Assembly: GCA_014621425.1 (NCBI GenBank)
Contig: JAANBB010000328.1
Coordinates: forward strand, 2,640-46,759
Reading direction: 5' to 3'
Length of the DNA stretch: 44,120 bases
Source of the DNA: Cylindrodendrum hubeiense
Taxonomy: Eukaryota; Ascomycota; Sordariomycetes; Hypocreales; Nectriaceae
Every line of letters starts with the position of its first letter. The first letter of the stretch is position 1. Positions 9,259 to 20,054 of this stretch are shown one piece after another. The notes below the pieces were generated by a model. That model had not been told where the DNA came from and did not search any database. It worked only from the letters and a program-made list of their open reading frames with translations. A program made the translations under genes and the position numbers.

Positions 9259-11710
9259 ATGGCTGACAAGGAAGCGACCGTGTTCATCTTGGACCTGGGC
9301 TCATCCATGGCCCAGTCTCACAGTGGCAGATCAGAGTCAGACCTGGACTGGAGCATGCTATATGTGTGGGACAAAATCACCGACCTTGTCGCGGCGAGCC
9401 GCAAGACTCTCTGCGTCGGAGTATTGGGATTGAGAACCGACGAGACCGACAACAAGCTGCGGGACGAGGAAGGCTACGAAAACATCTCGGTGCTGCAGCA
9501 ACTGGGACCCATGACGATGACCTCTTTGAGGGAATTGCAGGCAAAGATAAAGCCGAGCAGTACGGAGTTTGGCGACGCCATTTCCGCGATTGTCCTGGCC
9601 GTGGATATGATTGACACCTTTACTAAGAAGCTGAAGTGGAACCGCAAAATTGTTCTGATTACCGATGGCCGGGGCCCAATCGACGACGATGACATCTCTG
9701 ATATCTCAAAGAAGATGAATGACTCGAATATTCAGCTGACAGTCCTGTAAGTCGACCTTCATCGTCTCGAGTGGACTCTACTGACAACCTAGGGGCGTGG
9801 ATTTCGATGATCTCGAGTATGGCTTCAAGGAGGAAGATAAACCTACGGAAAAGGTTAAAAAATTGACGACTGCATTTACATTGTTCACTATTGACAATTT
9901 TTCCAGGCCCAGAATGAGAAGACCCTTCAGTCGCTGGTCAACGACTGCCAAAACGGTGTTTTCGCATCCATCGTGGAAGCAATCGACGAGATCGGCACTC
10001 CCCGAGTCAAGTCCGTGAAGCCCTACAAAACCTTCGACGGCGCCCTGACGCTCGGTGACCCGCAAAAGTTTCCCGCTGCAATGAATATCAATGTAGAGAG
10101 ATATTTCAAGACACATCAAGCTCGACCCCTTGCGGCGAGTACCGTAGTCGTCAAGTCCGACCAAGGTGTTGGACCTGAGTCTACTCAACCGATTGAAGGC
10201 GATGAAATGGAGGGTGTTGAGTTCTCTGCGGTAAAGCAGGCTCGGTCATACAAGGTCAATGACCCTGATGCACCAGGCGGCAAGCGTGATGTTGAATTCG
10301 AGTCCCTTGCCAAGGGATTCGAGTATGGCCGAACAGCTGTACACATCAGCGAGTCGGAATATAACATCACCAAGATTGAAACACAGAAGAGCTTTTCGAT
10401 CGTTGGGTTCATCCCATGTGTGAAGGTAAGATATGCCATTTTCATTTGCGGATGCTTTGCTAAGAGTATTTAGTACGAGCCATTCCTGAACATGGGTGAG
10501 GTTTGCGTCACAATAGCTCGAAAGGCCGATACGAAATCAGAAGTGGCCCTTTCATCACTGATTTGGGCACTCTCCGAACTCGAGTCATATGCCGTGGCTC
10601 GCATTGTTCCTAAAGACGGCAAAGAGCCCCAGCTGGTGTTGCTGGCGCCCAACATTGAACCAGACTTGGAGTGCCTGTACGACGTTCCACTGCCATTTGC
10701 GGAAGACATTCGAAGTTATCAGTTCCCTCCCTTGGATCGGGTCATCACAGTCACCGGCCAGACGCTCACCAGACATCGTTTCCTACCTACCGATGAACTC
10801 AACGATGCGATGAGTGACTTCGTAGATGCGATGGATCTATCTACATATGGAATCGACGACGAAGGGTATGCATGAATCCCCCTGATGAAGTCTCTAACTG
10901 ACGTTTTGAGCAGAAACCCTTCGGAGTACGTCCCTGTCGACGACACATACAACCCCGCCATTCACCGTATCAACCACGCAGTGAAGTCGCGAGCAGTCCA
11001 CCCTGAGAGGCCTATCGCTGATACGCCATCCATTTTATTGCGCTTTGCATCACCACCGGATGACTTGATAGAGAAGGTCCAGAGCAAGATAGATGCTCTG
11101 ATTGAAGCGGGCGAGGTCAAGAAGGGTGAGTCACTTCCACACACGTGAAGAACAAATACTGACTGAGATGAAGTCCCCCCGAAGGCCAAGGGCAAACGCA
11201 CGAGAGACGCGGTTAAGCCTATTTCGGGTCTTGACGTGGATGCACTTCTTGGTGAAGGAGAGAAGGGTGACATCGACCCAGATAATGCAGTCCCTGGTTT
11301 CAAGCAGGCTCTGGCCACAACCGAAGAGCTTTCGGAGATTGAGGACGCCACCAAACAGATGGGCGTCATCACTAACGCATTGATTACGGAGAGCTTTGGG
11401 GATAGCAAATATGCCCGAGCAATCGAATGCCTAGCCGTGATGCGGGAGGAGCTCACCAATCTGGAGGAGCCAGGGTTGTACAACACATATGTGCGCGACA
11501 TGAAGAAGCAGCTGCTTTCCGGGGCCCTAGGCGGTGACAGACGCGACTTTTGGTTCAAAGTAAGGTGGTCAAGGATGGGTCTGATTGACAAGAAGCAGTC
11601 AGAGGTATCGACCGTGACACCTGAGGAGGCTGAAGAGGTGAGCACCCCGTTCTCTTTATTTGTGAATCACAGACATGCTAATACTTGCGCAGTTCTACAA
11701 GTCGAGGTAG
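9259..11710 (+). CDS. ku80: Ku80, non-homologous end-joining DNA-end-binding subunit
   Basis: Large subunit of the Ku heterodimer, which rings broken DNA ends in the nucleus, recruits the end-joining ligase and also protects telomeres. Seven exons give 717 residues, as expected for filamentous fungi. Introns are 9747-9792, 9854-9906, 10426-10473, 10866-10913, 11126-11173 and 11638-11692. The N-terminal vWA-like domain starts MADKEATVFILDLGSSMAQS and includes RKIVLITDGRGPID. The Ku core runs through IVPKDGKEPQLVLLAPNIEP and YQFPPLDRVITVTGQTLTRH. A C-terminal helical arm covers the region around GVITNALITESFGDSKYARA. No vertebrate-type DNA-PKcs-binding tail is present, as expected for a fungus. 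Intron 2 uses the weak donor GTTAAA. The last exon encodes only FYKSR and the stop. Confidence 0.97.
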
Positions 11711-12218
11711 TTGGAGTGTGTATCATGCCGTGTATTTCTACGACGTTGTTTCTAGTTAGGTACCTAGACGGAGTGGCTCTCATCCAAGCATTTGCTGTCT
11801 TACCAATGCGCCCTGCCGGCCAGCGCTGTTTGATTGTAGTTGTAACCCCCCTTTCGCCCAGCAAACACTAGGAGGAAGGTAATAGCAGTAAAACGCAAAG
11901 ACTCTGGCTATATAACAGGCTCTGGGTGATATATTTCCTTTTGCTCGTGCCAATGCAGGCCGTTTGACGAATCAAGGAGCCAGTCGCTGGGTGGTTGTCT
12001 TACTCCCAAATGCAGCTGTCCTAATCGTGCCTAAGCCTCAGGTGCCTACCCGCGGCTTTACCAACTCCTACCTCCCTACCTGCGCCTACTTCCTCACCTT
12101 CCACCACATTCTTCCAACCGCCAAGTAAAATAAAAAACCTCGCTCCTGCAACTCAACAGCTCGAACACATAATCTTAACCCATTCAACACTCTACAGTGT
12201 TATCTGGGTTAGATCCGT
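11711..12218. promoter_or_regulatory. ku80 3' region and promoter of the Gfd2-like gene
   Basis: This 508-bp spacer holds the ku80 terminator region on the left. On the right is a pyrimidine-rich stretch (about 12050-12118, many CTACC/CTCC words) followed by AAAATAAAAAA and the leader of the next gene. I see no coding sequence. Confidence 0.45.
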
Positions 12219-13859
12219 ATGTCTCTTGAAGAGCGCTTGGAGAAGCTTCAGGCCCTTCTGGGCAAAGAAGTAAGCCTTGTTGACCCCCAGAAAGACATCG
12301 AACCACCAAAGGGCGTGATTCTGATGGAGTCAAACACCGGCTCCGTATCACAGAACGCAGCAAATCCAGAGACCCTTACTCAACTTGCTCAGCATCCTGA
12401 TCATCGACGCTCGCCCTCCGAAGAGGCGAAGGATCGAGAGCGAGCGATGCGGCATCAAAAGTCATTCGACTGTTCAAGATTTCGCATTGGAGAACCACTA
12501 GAGGAGGATGCATACTTCTGTCCCTTGAAGGCGATGGTGACGTATCCCGAACGCTTCATTGGTAAAGCGAACAAACCTCTTGTGGGTGTTGACCAAGAGC
12601 ATACGTCACTGTAGTCACTAATGGTGATACAGGCAAAACCCTTCTTTAATAGAATTCTGTTGGATAGAGTTTGGGATTTGTAGGAATCTCTCCTTATTGA
12701 CTTGTGCTTGATGCTAACTGCGTCAGCTTCTACCTACACGACCCAAAGGAACCATCACGGGATCCATACCTCTTGGTCCCAACGGCTCAATTCGAGGTTT
12801 TCTTGGATGAAGTCAATGCTAAGCTCGGTATCTCGCTGAAAATCCCCAACGGAGTGAATGAAGAGAGATTTGCCCTCAAGTTTGGCCAAGGAGGCACGCC
12901 ACGACCACGGTACCTCAGGCGGGCTGAAGACGAGACGGCGCTGGATATTAGGCCATGGCCGCAGATGGACTCGGGCGATATCCGACGCTTCGATGCGGCC
13001 ACAGTGCAAATGCAAGAAGACTGGATTGCCAAGATGAAGTTGGTCAAGACTGGGTTGACCGGCGGAGGCAGCAAGGGCAACAGTGAGAAAGCCGCTCGAA
13101 AGAAACGCGAACGAGAGCAAATGGTTCTCGACACGCAAGCATACCTCGGCTTGAGAGGCACACCACCAGTTCAAGATGTTGTATTCATTTGTGTAGACGT
13201 TGAGGCGATTGAAAGACCACCAAATCCCATCTCGGAAATCGGATTTGCGATTCTCGACACAAATGACATCCGCGATGTTACACCTGGTTCAGGAGGTCAA
13301 AACTGGTGGACTTTGATCAATTGCCACCATCTCAGAGTATGGGAGTATGCGGGGTTGAGAAACCAGCAATATGTGCAAGGGTGCCCTGATTCATTTGATT
13401 TTGGGTACGCAATCGATTTCCTTAGACATGGATCCCTGGACGCTAATACATCCCAGTTCAAGCACATTCCCACGGAAAGTTCATGTCCGCCGGGAGATAA
13501 TGACGATTCTTGCACCATATATCAATGCTTCTCGAAACGTTGTCATTGTCGGCCATGATATTCACCAGGACATTCGATACCTTTCAACTCTGGGCGTGAG
13601 CCTGCTCACCTTGAACAATCTCGTTGGGCAGGCTGACACACAAGCCATGTACCAGGCGTGGCGGAATGAAACGAATGGACGAGGCCTGGGCAAGATCCTG
13701 TCCCAACTGGAAATCCCCAGCAAGAACCTCCACAATGCGGGAAACGACGCCTACTACACACTCTGCGCCATGTTCGGGATTGCTTTAGAACAGATCAGGG
13801 AGCACGAGGCCAAGCTCAAGGAGAAACAAGACATCACCCCCACTCAAGGGACATCGTAA
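12219..13859 (+). CDS. Gfd2/YDR514C-like DEDDh exonuclease-fold protein
   Basis: Protein with the RNase-H-like 3'-5' exonuclease fold found in yeast Gfd2 and YDR514C; its in vivo substrate is not established. Four exons give 496 residues; introns are 12582-12632, 12680-12726 and 13405-13456. The DEDDh residues all appear intact: Asp294 and Glu296 in FICVDVEAI, Asp397 in VIVGHDIHQD, and His455 with Asp460 in HNAGNDAYYTL. The N-terminal half has family-typical LAKPFFNRILLDRVWDFFYL and a Lys/Arg-rich linker (about residues 258-278) that may bind nucleic acid. Intron 3 was placed because the reading frame changes between 13404 and 13457, and GTACGC...CCCAG restores it. Because all acidic residues and the His are kept, an active nuclease is a reasonable inference. 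Confidence 0.88.
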
Positions 13860-14193
13860 CCGAGGGAGAGGGAGATGGAATGGCGAGAAGAGAGCGGACG
13901 CATTGCCCTGTATTTAATGTATTGTTACAGCATTCATCCGAGATAGCTCGACGGCGTACCCATCCCATCACTTTGCTCTTACTCTCAGGAGCTTCCGTAT
14001 GAACCACAAAACGCCTTCGCTATGGAAACAGGTAGTGTACAATATACACACACACACAGTGAGCCACCCCTGCTGTTGTAACTTCAACCGTTCATCTGTC
14101 GCATTCGTAGGGCACACATATTGAGACCGGTCGGGTGATGATCAGGCCTACGAGGCCCTGGGTGGATTCGTTGGTTGGTTATGACGTCTCATG
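13860..14193. other. convergent spacer with a short (AC)n tract
   Basis: Shared 3' region of the Gfd2-like gene and pam18, 334 bp long. It contains a dinucleotide (AC) run at 14045-14058. Nothing else is recognisable. Confidence 0.5.
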
Positions 14194-14623
14194 TCAGGTT
14201 GCTTTGTCTAGGAGCTCTTTTGCTTCGTTGACCTTGGTCGCTAGGTATGGGCTGCCGCCTCTATCGGGGTGGTTGAGGAGCATGAGGTTTCGGTGGGCCT
14301 TGCGGACCTTGTCTTTGGTGATAGAGCGCTCACTGCGGACATGGTTAGATTGTCAATGCGGTAGCAGTGTTGTGAACGAGTCGTACCTGAGGGAGAGGAT
14401 GAGAGTAGCCTCCTTCTTGGTCATCTTGTTCTCGAAGCCGCCCTTGTAGAAGGCCTTGCCCATGGCACCAACGCCACCACGGGAACGTCTCCATGCGACG
14501 AGTCCGGCTCGGCCCTGCAATTCCTGGTTAGGGTCTGGCTAATGGCAGGGTGCAACAACGGGGTGGACCTACCAGGAAGGCCGCAGCGGCAGCACCAGCG
14601 CCCCAAGCGAAAACGGAGGCCAT
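14194..14623 (-). CDS. pam18: mitochondrial import motor J-protein Pam18/Tim14
   Basis: Inner-membrane J-protein that stimulates the ATPase of mitochondrial Hsp70 at the TIM23 channel, driving protein import. Three exons give 105 residues; introns are 14572-14515 and 14386-14333. An Ala-rich membrane anchor covers residues 3-25. It is followed by the conserved matrix segment [20 protein letters not shown]. The J domain has the HPD tripeptide at residues 81-83 in [20 protein letters not shown] and ends with NEAKELLDK. The first exon encodes only 17 residues. The protein is at the short end of the family, matching fungal forms without a long intermembrane-space tail. It is transcribed away from rlp24 across a 295-bp spacer. 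Confidence 0.95.
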
Positions 14624-14918
14624 TTTGGAGTTGGAATTATTGGCGCAAGACACGGGGTTGGAAGTGGTGATTGGGAATCCCGGATCTGGATGGCAAATCG
14701 CGAAGTTGCTGAAGTTTTCCGGGAGCCCGCCGGCGCGGACCGGAGGCAACGGAACATTGGTTTCTCCGCATTCCTATCGATTGCAACCGGGACCCACAGC
14801 GGTGGGTGGCCGAACAAAAATTTCTTGAGAGAGGGACGTAAAAGTGCGGTATCACCAGCGGGGCCGGAAGAAGAATAATTGAAGCTATTCTAGTCTTGGA
14901 GACCAACACACCGCCAAA
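14624..14918. promoter_or_regulatory. 295-bp shared divergent promoter of pam18 and rlp24
   Basis: The two start codons face outward across this spacer, so both promoters must lie here or overlap the genes. It holds GC-rich words around 14715-14750 and the word TGGCCGAACAAAA at 14807-14819. The same word occurs again at 24464-24476 in the long gene-free region. Which motifs matter cannot be told from sequence alone. Confidence 0.6.
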
Positions 14919-15799
14919 ATGAGGTGAGTTTTCGATTGCGACAGGATACCAAGCGAGGCTTCTGAGCGCGCCGGGTGCCGGGTTTGCAGACCCTTCACTC
15001 GTTGCGAGAGCGCTGCTTCGCTCCGGCTGGAGATACCGTCTCTTGCTTCATGGACCATGACTGACCAATTGCTTTAGAATCGAGACCTGTTACTTCTGCA
15101 GTCGCCCTGCGTACCCCAGCAAGGGCATCACCTTTGTCCGCAACGATGCGCGCGTTTTCCGTTTCTGCCGCAGCAAATGCCACAAGAACGTACGTCTACA
15201 GACTTCATGGCTCACGGGATGATGGATGATGGATGGCTAACAGCGCCCTACAGTTCAAGATGAAGCGTAACCCCCGCAAGCTCAAGTGGACGAAGGCCTT
15301 CCGAAAGGCTGCCGGCAAGGAGATGACGGTCGACTCGACTCTGCAGTTCGCCGTCCGCCGCCACGAGCCCATCCGCTACGACCGCGACCTCATGGGCAAG
15401 ACCCTCAAGGCCATGGAGCGTGTGTCCGAGATCCGCTCCCGCCGCGAGCGCGTCTTCTACAAGAAGCGCATGGCCGGCAAGAAGGAGCGCGAGCTTGCTC
15501 TCGCCCGCAAGCTGGTTGCCGAGAACGAGCACCTCCTGCCCCGCCTGCGCGGCAGCGAGAAGCGCCGTCTCCGCGAGCAAGGTCTCACCGAGGCGGAGAT
15601 CGAGGAGATCGAACCCGAGCGCGAGCGTGTCAAGGCCTTTGGTGGCGAGAAGAAGCGTGTCGCCATTGCGCTGGAGCACGACGAGGACGAGGACGACGAG
15701 GATGCTGAGCAGGACGGCATGGATGATGACGACGAGGATGACGAGAACGATGTCGACATTGAGGGCATGGATGTGGAGGGCATGGAAGTGGACGCCTGA
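14919..15799 (+). CDS. rlp24: Rlp24, pre-60S ribosome biogenesis factor (L24e family)
   Basis: Nucleolar/pre-60S placeholder that sits where ribosomal protein L24 is later loaded and is released by the AAA ATPase Drg1. Three exons give 220 residues. The first coding exon is only 5 nt (ATGAG, 14919-14923), followed by introns 14924-15077 and 15190-15253. The L24e zinc-binding domain has cysteines at 6, 9, 32 and 36, in CYFCSRP and [11 protein letters not shown]. Next come [20 protein letters not shown] and a long basic helical region. The C-terminus is an Asp/Glu-rich tail (about residue 175 onward), typical of Rlp24 and absent from RPL24. The long first intron right after the start codon resembles those of ribosomal-protein genes. 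Confidence 0.96.
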
Positions 15800-17177
15800 A
15801 GCTGAGGGCCGAGAAACGTGAGAGCTGAGAGTCCATCGAACCAAAAATTGCACGTGTCCGGGAAGAAGGGCATTGGGGGGCGGGCGTTATGGTGTTTTGA
15901 TTCGAGGCATACCACGGGCGTTGGGATATACTGGCTTCTGGTGCAGTACAGTACAGCACAGTGCAACAAGATGGAGACTCAGCGCTTCGTTGACGAAGAG
16001 GGTCGGTCCGGTTCCTTTGGAGGTGAGGTATGAAGAATGTCTCGACTCAAGGAACAGGATCGAGTGGTTTGGCAACTCGTGGATGGTGATTGGGTGAAGC
16101 CCAGCACCACCAAGGCAGTCAGCTGGCCCCCCTTGAGTGTCTGAAGGTTGTCTCGACAAGCCTGGATGGGTCTCGAGGTGTCTTGAGGTGTCTCAAGGGT
16201 GTCTCGACGAGCAACGCGGGGAACCCAAGGAAACCCAAGAAAACCCAGACGACCGGAATTGAATAGAACTAGTATTGATTGCCTGTAAACAGAGTTGTAT
16301 TTCTTCTACGCGGGCTTGCCAACGAGTGAAGGCTGACAAAGGTCGGTGTGGCGTAGGTGGGCGTAGGTGGGCGCTCGGCAGAGAAGAGGCGGAGACGGCG
16401 GAGACGGTGATGCCGACTACTGCCGACTATTGCTGGCAGAACGGCGATCCCTCACCGAACCGAGCTCTCCCTGGTAAACTCTTTGTTTGGATCGCATTGA
16501 CCCTCTGGCGTTGACCACGCCGCCGACTTTAATCGCGCCGCTGGTTCATCCCTTCGGATCCCCAGCCAGAGCGGCAGAGCGGCCGACCTGCCGACGCAGG
16601 GAAATTGGGGGAAATGCAATCGCCCGCGTGTGGTTGGACGGGCCTGATAGAGAGGTCTCGATAAGCCGGGCGCCCGCAACTTGCCGCGTCTCTCCCAGCC
16701 GAGCACAGCTCACAAGACCACACATACCGGAGCTTGCTTGTTGATGCAGCGCACTGCACCGGCTCCGCGCCGCGCCCGGACAGGAAGGACGAGCGCCCAG
16801 GACCAGTCTCCAGGACCCAGCCAAGCTTATCATTGCGCCCCGGCCTGCATGTCTCACTGTCGCGCTGGCGTAGACCCGTAGCCTGAAGATGGCGGCTTAT
16901 ACCCACGACGTAGGGGTGGCTGTCTTCTTTTCAAGGCCCCCGTTCCCCAGATCTGCCTTCCCCAGATTTCGCTCGCTCTTCTGTAAAAGGCGACGGCTTG
17001 TGACCTTCTTGTTATTTTAACGGAACGGAGCTATTGACGCCTCTCCACCTCTCCATCTTCTCTCCAGTCCACATCTGTATAATTGCTTTTCCCCGCGGCC
17101 AGGCCCGACACTAGACGCCCTGACGGGGGCCTTATCTTGAGCTTCCCTTCCCACGACGCAACCATTTTTGGGCCACC
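15800..17177. promoter_or_regulatory. 1.4-kb spacer between rlp24 and the TAP-like hydrolase gene
   Basis: No gene is supported. The left part is the rlp24 3' region; an imperfect short-repeat patch lies at 16137-16250. The right part (about 16500-17177) is GC-rich and should carry the promoter of the hydrolase gene. Open frames here are short and patternless. Confidence 0.5.
16137..16250. repeat. imperfect short tandem repeats (GTGTCT-RAGG and AACCCAAGA)
   Basis: Copies of an 11-nt unit of the form GTGTCTNRAGG lie at 16137-16212, mixed with GTCTCGACRAG words. They are followed by three copies of a 10-nt unit (AACCCAAGGA-like) at 16221-16250. Copies are degenerate, so this looks like old slippage rather than an active satellite. 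Confidence 0.6.
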
Positions 17178-19512
17178 ATGGACGAAAAGAAGGCCATGGC
17201 GGCAGCTGCCGAGGCGAATCCCCTCTTGAGAGAGCGGGCCAAGCAGCCGCCCAAGAGGAGGTCTGCGCTATTACTGGGGCTGTTGACCACCATGTCCATC
17301 GTTGCCTGCTTCCACCTTCGGCCTCTGGGGACAGAGAGCCGCAAGGGCAAGGGTGCCGAGCCACTGCCGTGGACTTGGAGCGATGTGCGTGTATTGGGTC
17401 CCTTGCCATGACAAACGAGTCCTGCCAATTGAGTTGCAAGAAGTACGTGCTGACGGGGAGAGTTCTGAAGATCAAACCGAGCCGTGACCTCGTCTGGGAG
17501 AAGTGCTACGAGGACGAATTCGAATGCGCCAGGCTAGATGTGAGTCCCCGATAATCAACCTCATGATTTAGCGAACTCGTGCCGACTAGATTTCGCATTA
17601 GGTCCCCATGGATTGGCTAGACCCCACCGAGGAGCACCGTGTTGTTGTGGGAATCATCAAGCTGGCCGCCAAGTCGAAGGGAAAGAACTTCTCTCCCGTA
17701 TTTGTGAACCCGGGCGTGAGTCTCTCCGTTGTTTGAAATGACAAACCTCCGACCACAATGTTGACCAACTGGCAACTTAGGGCCCTGGCGGATCGGGAGT
17801 TCAATTCGTCAAAAAGGCTGGCAGTCTGCTCCAGACCATCGTTGGCGACAACCATGTGAGTGTCTAGGCTCCATCTCAGTTCTTCTATAGCTACATTACT
17901 GACTAATATATAGGATATCATTAGCTTTGACCCCCGAGGAGGTGAGTTGATACATATCCCTAACAGCAGAATAATACATTGGGCCTAACATCATGCTCAG
18001 TCGGCGTCTCCACCCCTCGAGTCGAATGCTGGGGCTCGTCCCAGAAGCGCAAGCTGTGGTCGCTCCAGGATACTCACGTTGTTGATGAGCGCCCTGGTCT
18101 CGTTTATGATGCTTACGCCCGCGCCCATGCTTACTCAGGTGTTTGCGAGATGGCCATGGCCCACACCGGTATCATGAGCCACCTCAGCACGGCATCCATC
18201 GCCCGTGATATGCTTGAGATTCTGAACATGACGGGCCACCGTCAGTTGCGGTACTGGGGCTTCAGTTACGGAACTGTCCTGGGCGGTGTCTTTGCGGGCT
18301 TGTACCCTGAGCGCGTGGAGAGACTCGTCAACGATGGTAAGTTGTATAAAGACGACGGCCATAAGTACTACGGGATATTGACAAGAAATAGGCAACTGTG
18401 ACTATCACGACTGGTTCAACCTAGATCATGCCAACTTTGTCTCAGACACTGACAAGATCTTCGATGCCTTCGACAGTGACTGCCACAAGGTAGGCCCCGA
18501 CAGGTGTGCCCTCTGGGCCGAGTCCCCCGAGGCCGTCCAGGCTCGCCGCAGCGGCCTTCTCGCCCGCCTCCGCACATCCCCGGTCCTCGTCCCGGCATGG
18601 TCACGCCCGTCCGGCCCGGAGCTCCCCGACTTGGTCACGTACTCCAAACTGCAGCTCCTGACGCAGACCATCCTCTACAAGCCGCAGAAGCAGTTCCAGC
18701 GCATGGCGCGCATTTACGCGGCCCTGGAGCGCGGCGACGGCATGCCGTACTACGACATGATGCGCGAGCACGCCACCGAGGAGCCGGGCCAGCTGTGCTT
18801 GCTCGGCGACACGCCGGCGACGATGCCGCTGGAGACGGGTGCCGAGGAGGATGCGTTCCCGGCCATTATGTGCTCAGACAACGAGCCGGTGACGGACACG
18901 CCCGAGGAGTTTGAGCAGTTCGCCAACAAGATCGAGGGTATCAGCAAGTGGGCTGGCGCGGTGAATCTCCTGTTCCGGGTAGTCTGCCTGGGCAAGAATG
19001 TGAGACCCAAGTGGCGCTTCTCCGACAGTATGTGACCAACTCACTGAACCGCTTGTGCTGTGAGAGCACCCATACCAAGCGTGTGCTAATATCCCAAACA
19101 GAAGACTTCCAGGGCGACACTGCCCACCCGATCCTCTTCATCGGCAACATGGCTGACAATGTCACACCCCTGCAGAGTGCCTTCAACAACTCGGCCCGCT
19201 TCCCCAGCTCTGTGGTCCTCACACAGAACTCATATGGCGTATGTTCCCCTCCTCCCCGCAATCCAAGGAACGAACCCTTGCTGACTTGTCTTATTCCAGC
19301 ACTGCTCTCTCGCCGCGGCATCGACGTGCACGGCTCGCCACATCCGTGCGTACTTCCAGGACGGCACGCTGCCGCCGGCAGGAACCGAGTGCGACCCGGA
19401 CTATGACCTGTTTGGGCTCCCGGCGGAGCAGCAAGTCGCTGTGGAGGATGAGCTGGCGGCTGCCGTGTTTGAGCTGGCGCACGAGGTGGATCTCCCGAGG
19501 GGAATGTGGTAG
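17178..19512 (+). CDS. membrane-anchored TAP-like alpha/beta hydrolase (peptidase S33 type)
   Basis: Alpha/beta-hydrolase of the tripeptidyl-aminopeptidase-like S33 group, likely acting on small peptides or esters outside the cytosol; the substrate is unknown. Nine exons give 604 residues. Introns are 17385-17470, 17540-17601, 17716-17780, 17856-17913, 17942-18000, 18337-18391, 19028-19101 and 19239-19299. A basic N-tail (about residues 16-28) precedes one hydrophobic segment at residues 29-46, giving a type II anchor or uncleaved signal. The oxyanion region is NPGGPGGSG. The nucleophile is Ser253 in GFSYGT, the acid Asp507 in MADNVTP, and the base His535 in HCSLAA, the first codon of the last exon. 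The TAP-like C-terminal domain holds Asp and His. The acceptor of intron 1 is the least certain boundary. Confidence 0.9.
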
Positions 19513-20054
19513 ACGGATATGCGAAGGGCGCTTGGATACGGTGTTGGGTGCTTGGCTATTGGCTGAGTTTGTACGCTGTGCTGGTGTTGCTAGACTTCGA
19601 TGTACGCTTTTAGAGGCTGCGAATGGTTAAATGAATAGGTGCTGTCAATATTAATCACTTCACTACTAAGTTGTGGTCTTGGCGAAGGCTGTCGAATGAA
19701 TTGATGCTTGTTGTATATGGGATGAGCATTGTTACTCGCACACGGAACATACATCAACCAATGGTAAGCTACTAATTCTGGCGTTCTTTCCTGGGGTTCT
19801 TCTTCTCTTTATATGTAAAAAAATCTTTATCCTTATTACTAAACGTTATATCGTTATTTATTTCAGGCATGCTTACGCTCTTAATATTTCGGGTGGATAG
19901 GAAGCATGCGGATACCAAGTGGTTTTAAGCCCGAGCTGAGAGGTGAATCTCTACTGGACGGGTATCATTTCTATCTTCCTCAAGCACTTATCCCACTTTG
20001 GTCGCATCGGTGTCGCATAGTCACCTATACCATCGACAATGACCCAAGGCCATC
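19513..20054. other. AT-rich convergent spacer
   Basis: Shared 3' region of the hydrolase and DUF3602 genes, 542 bp. It is clearly richer in A and T than its surroundings, most of all at 19800-19900. No coding pattern, inverted repeat or RNA gene is recognisable. Confidence 0.5.

Noticed and set aside
13404..13457. Apparent frameshift in the Gfd2-like gene
   Set aside because: A 52-bp intron with GTACGC donor, GCTAAT branch and CCCAG acceptor explains the frame change exactly.
15248..15853. 201-codon minus-strand frame rich in Leu and Val
   Set aside because: Antisense shadow of the rlp24 coding exon, produced by its biased codon use and acidic tail.
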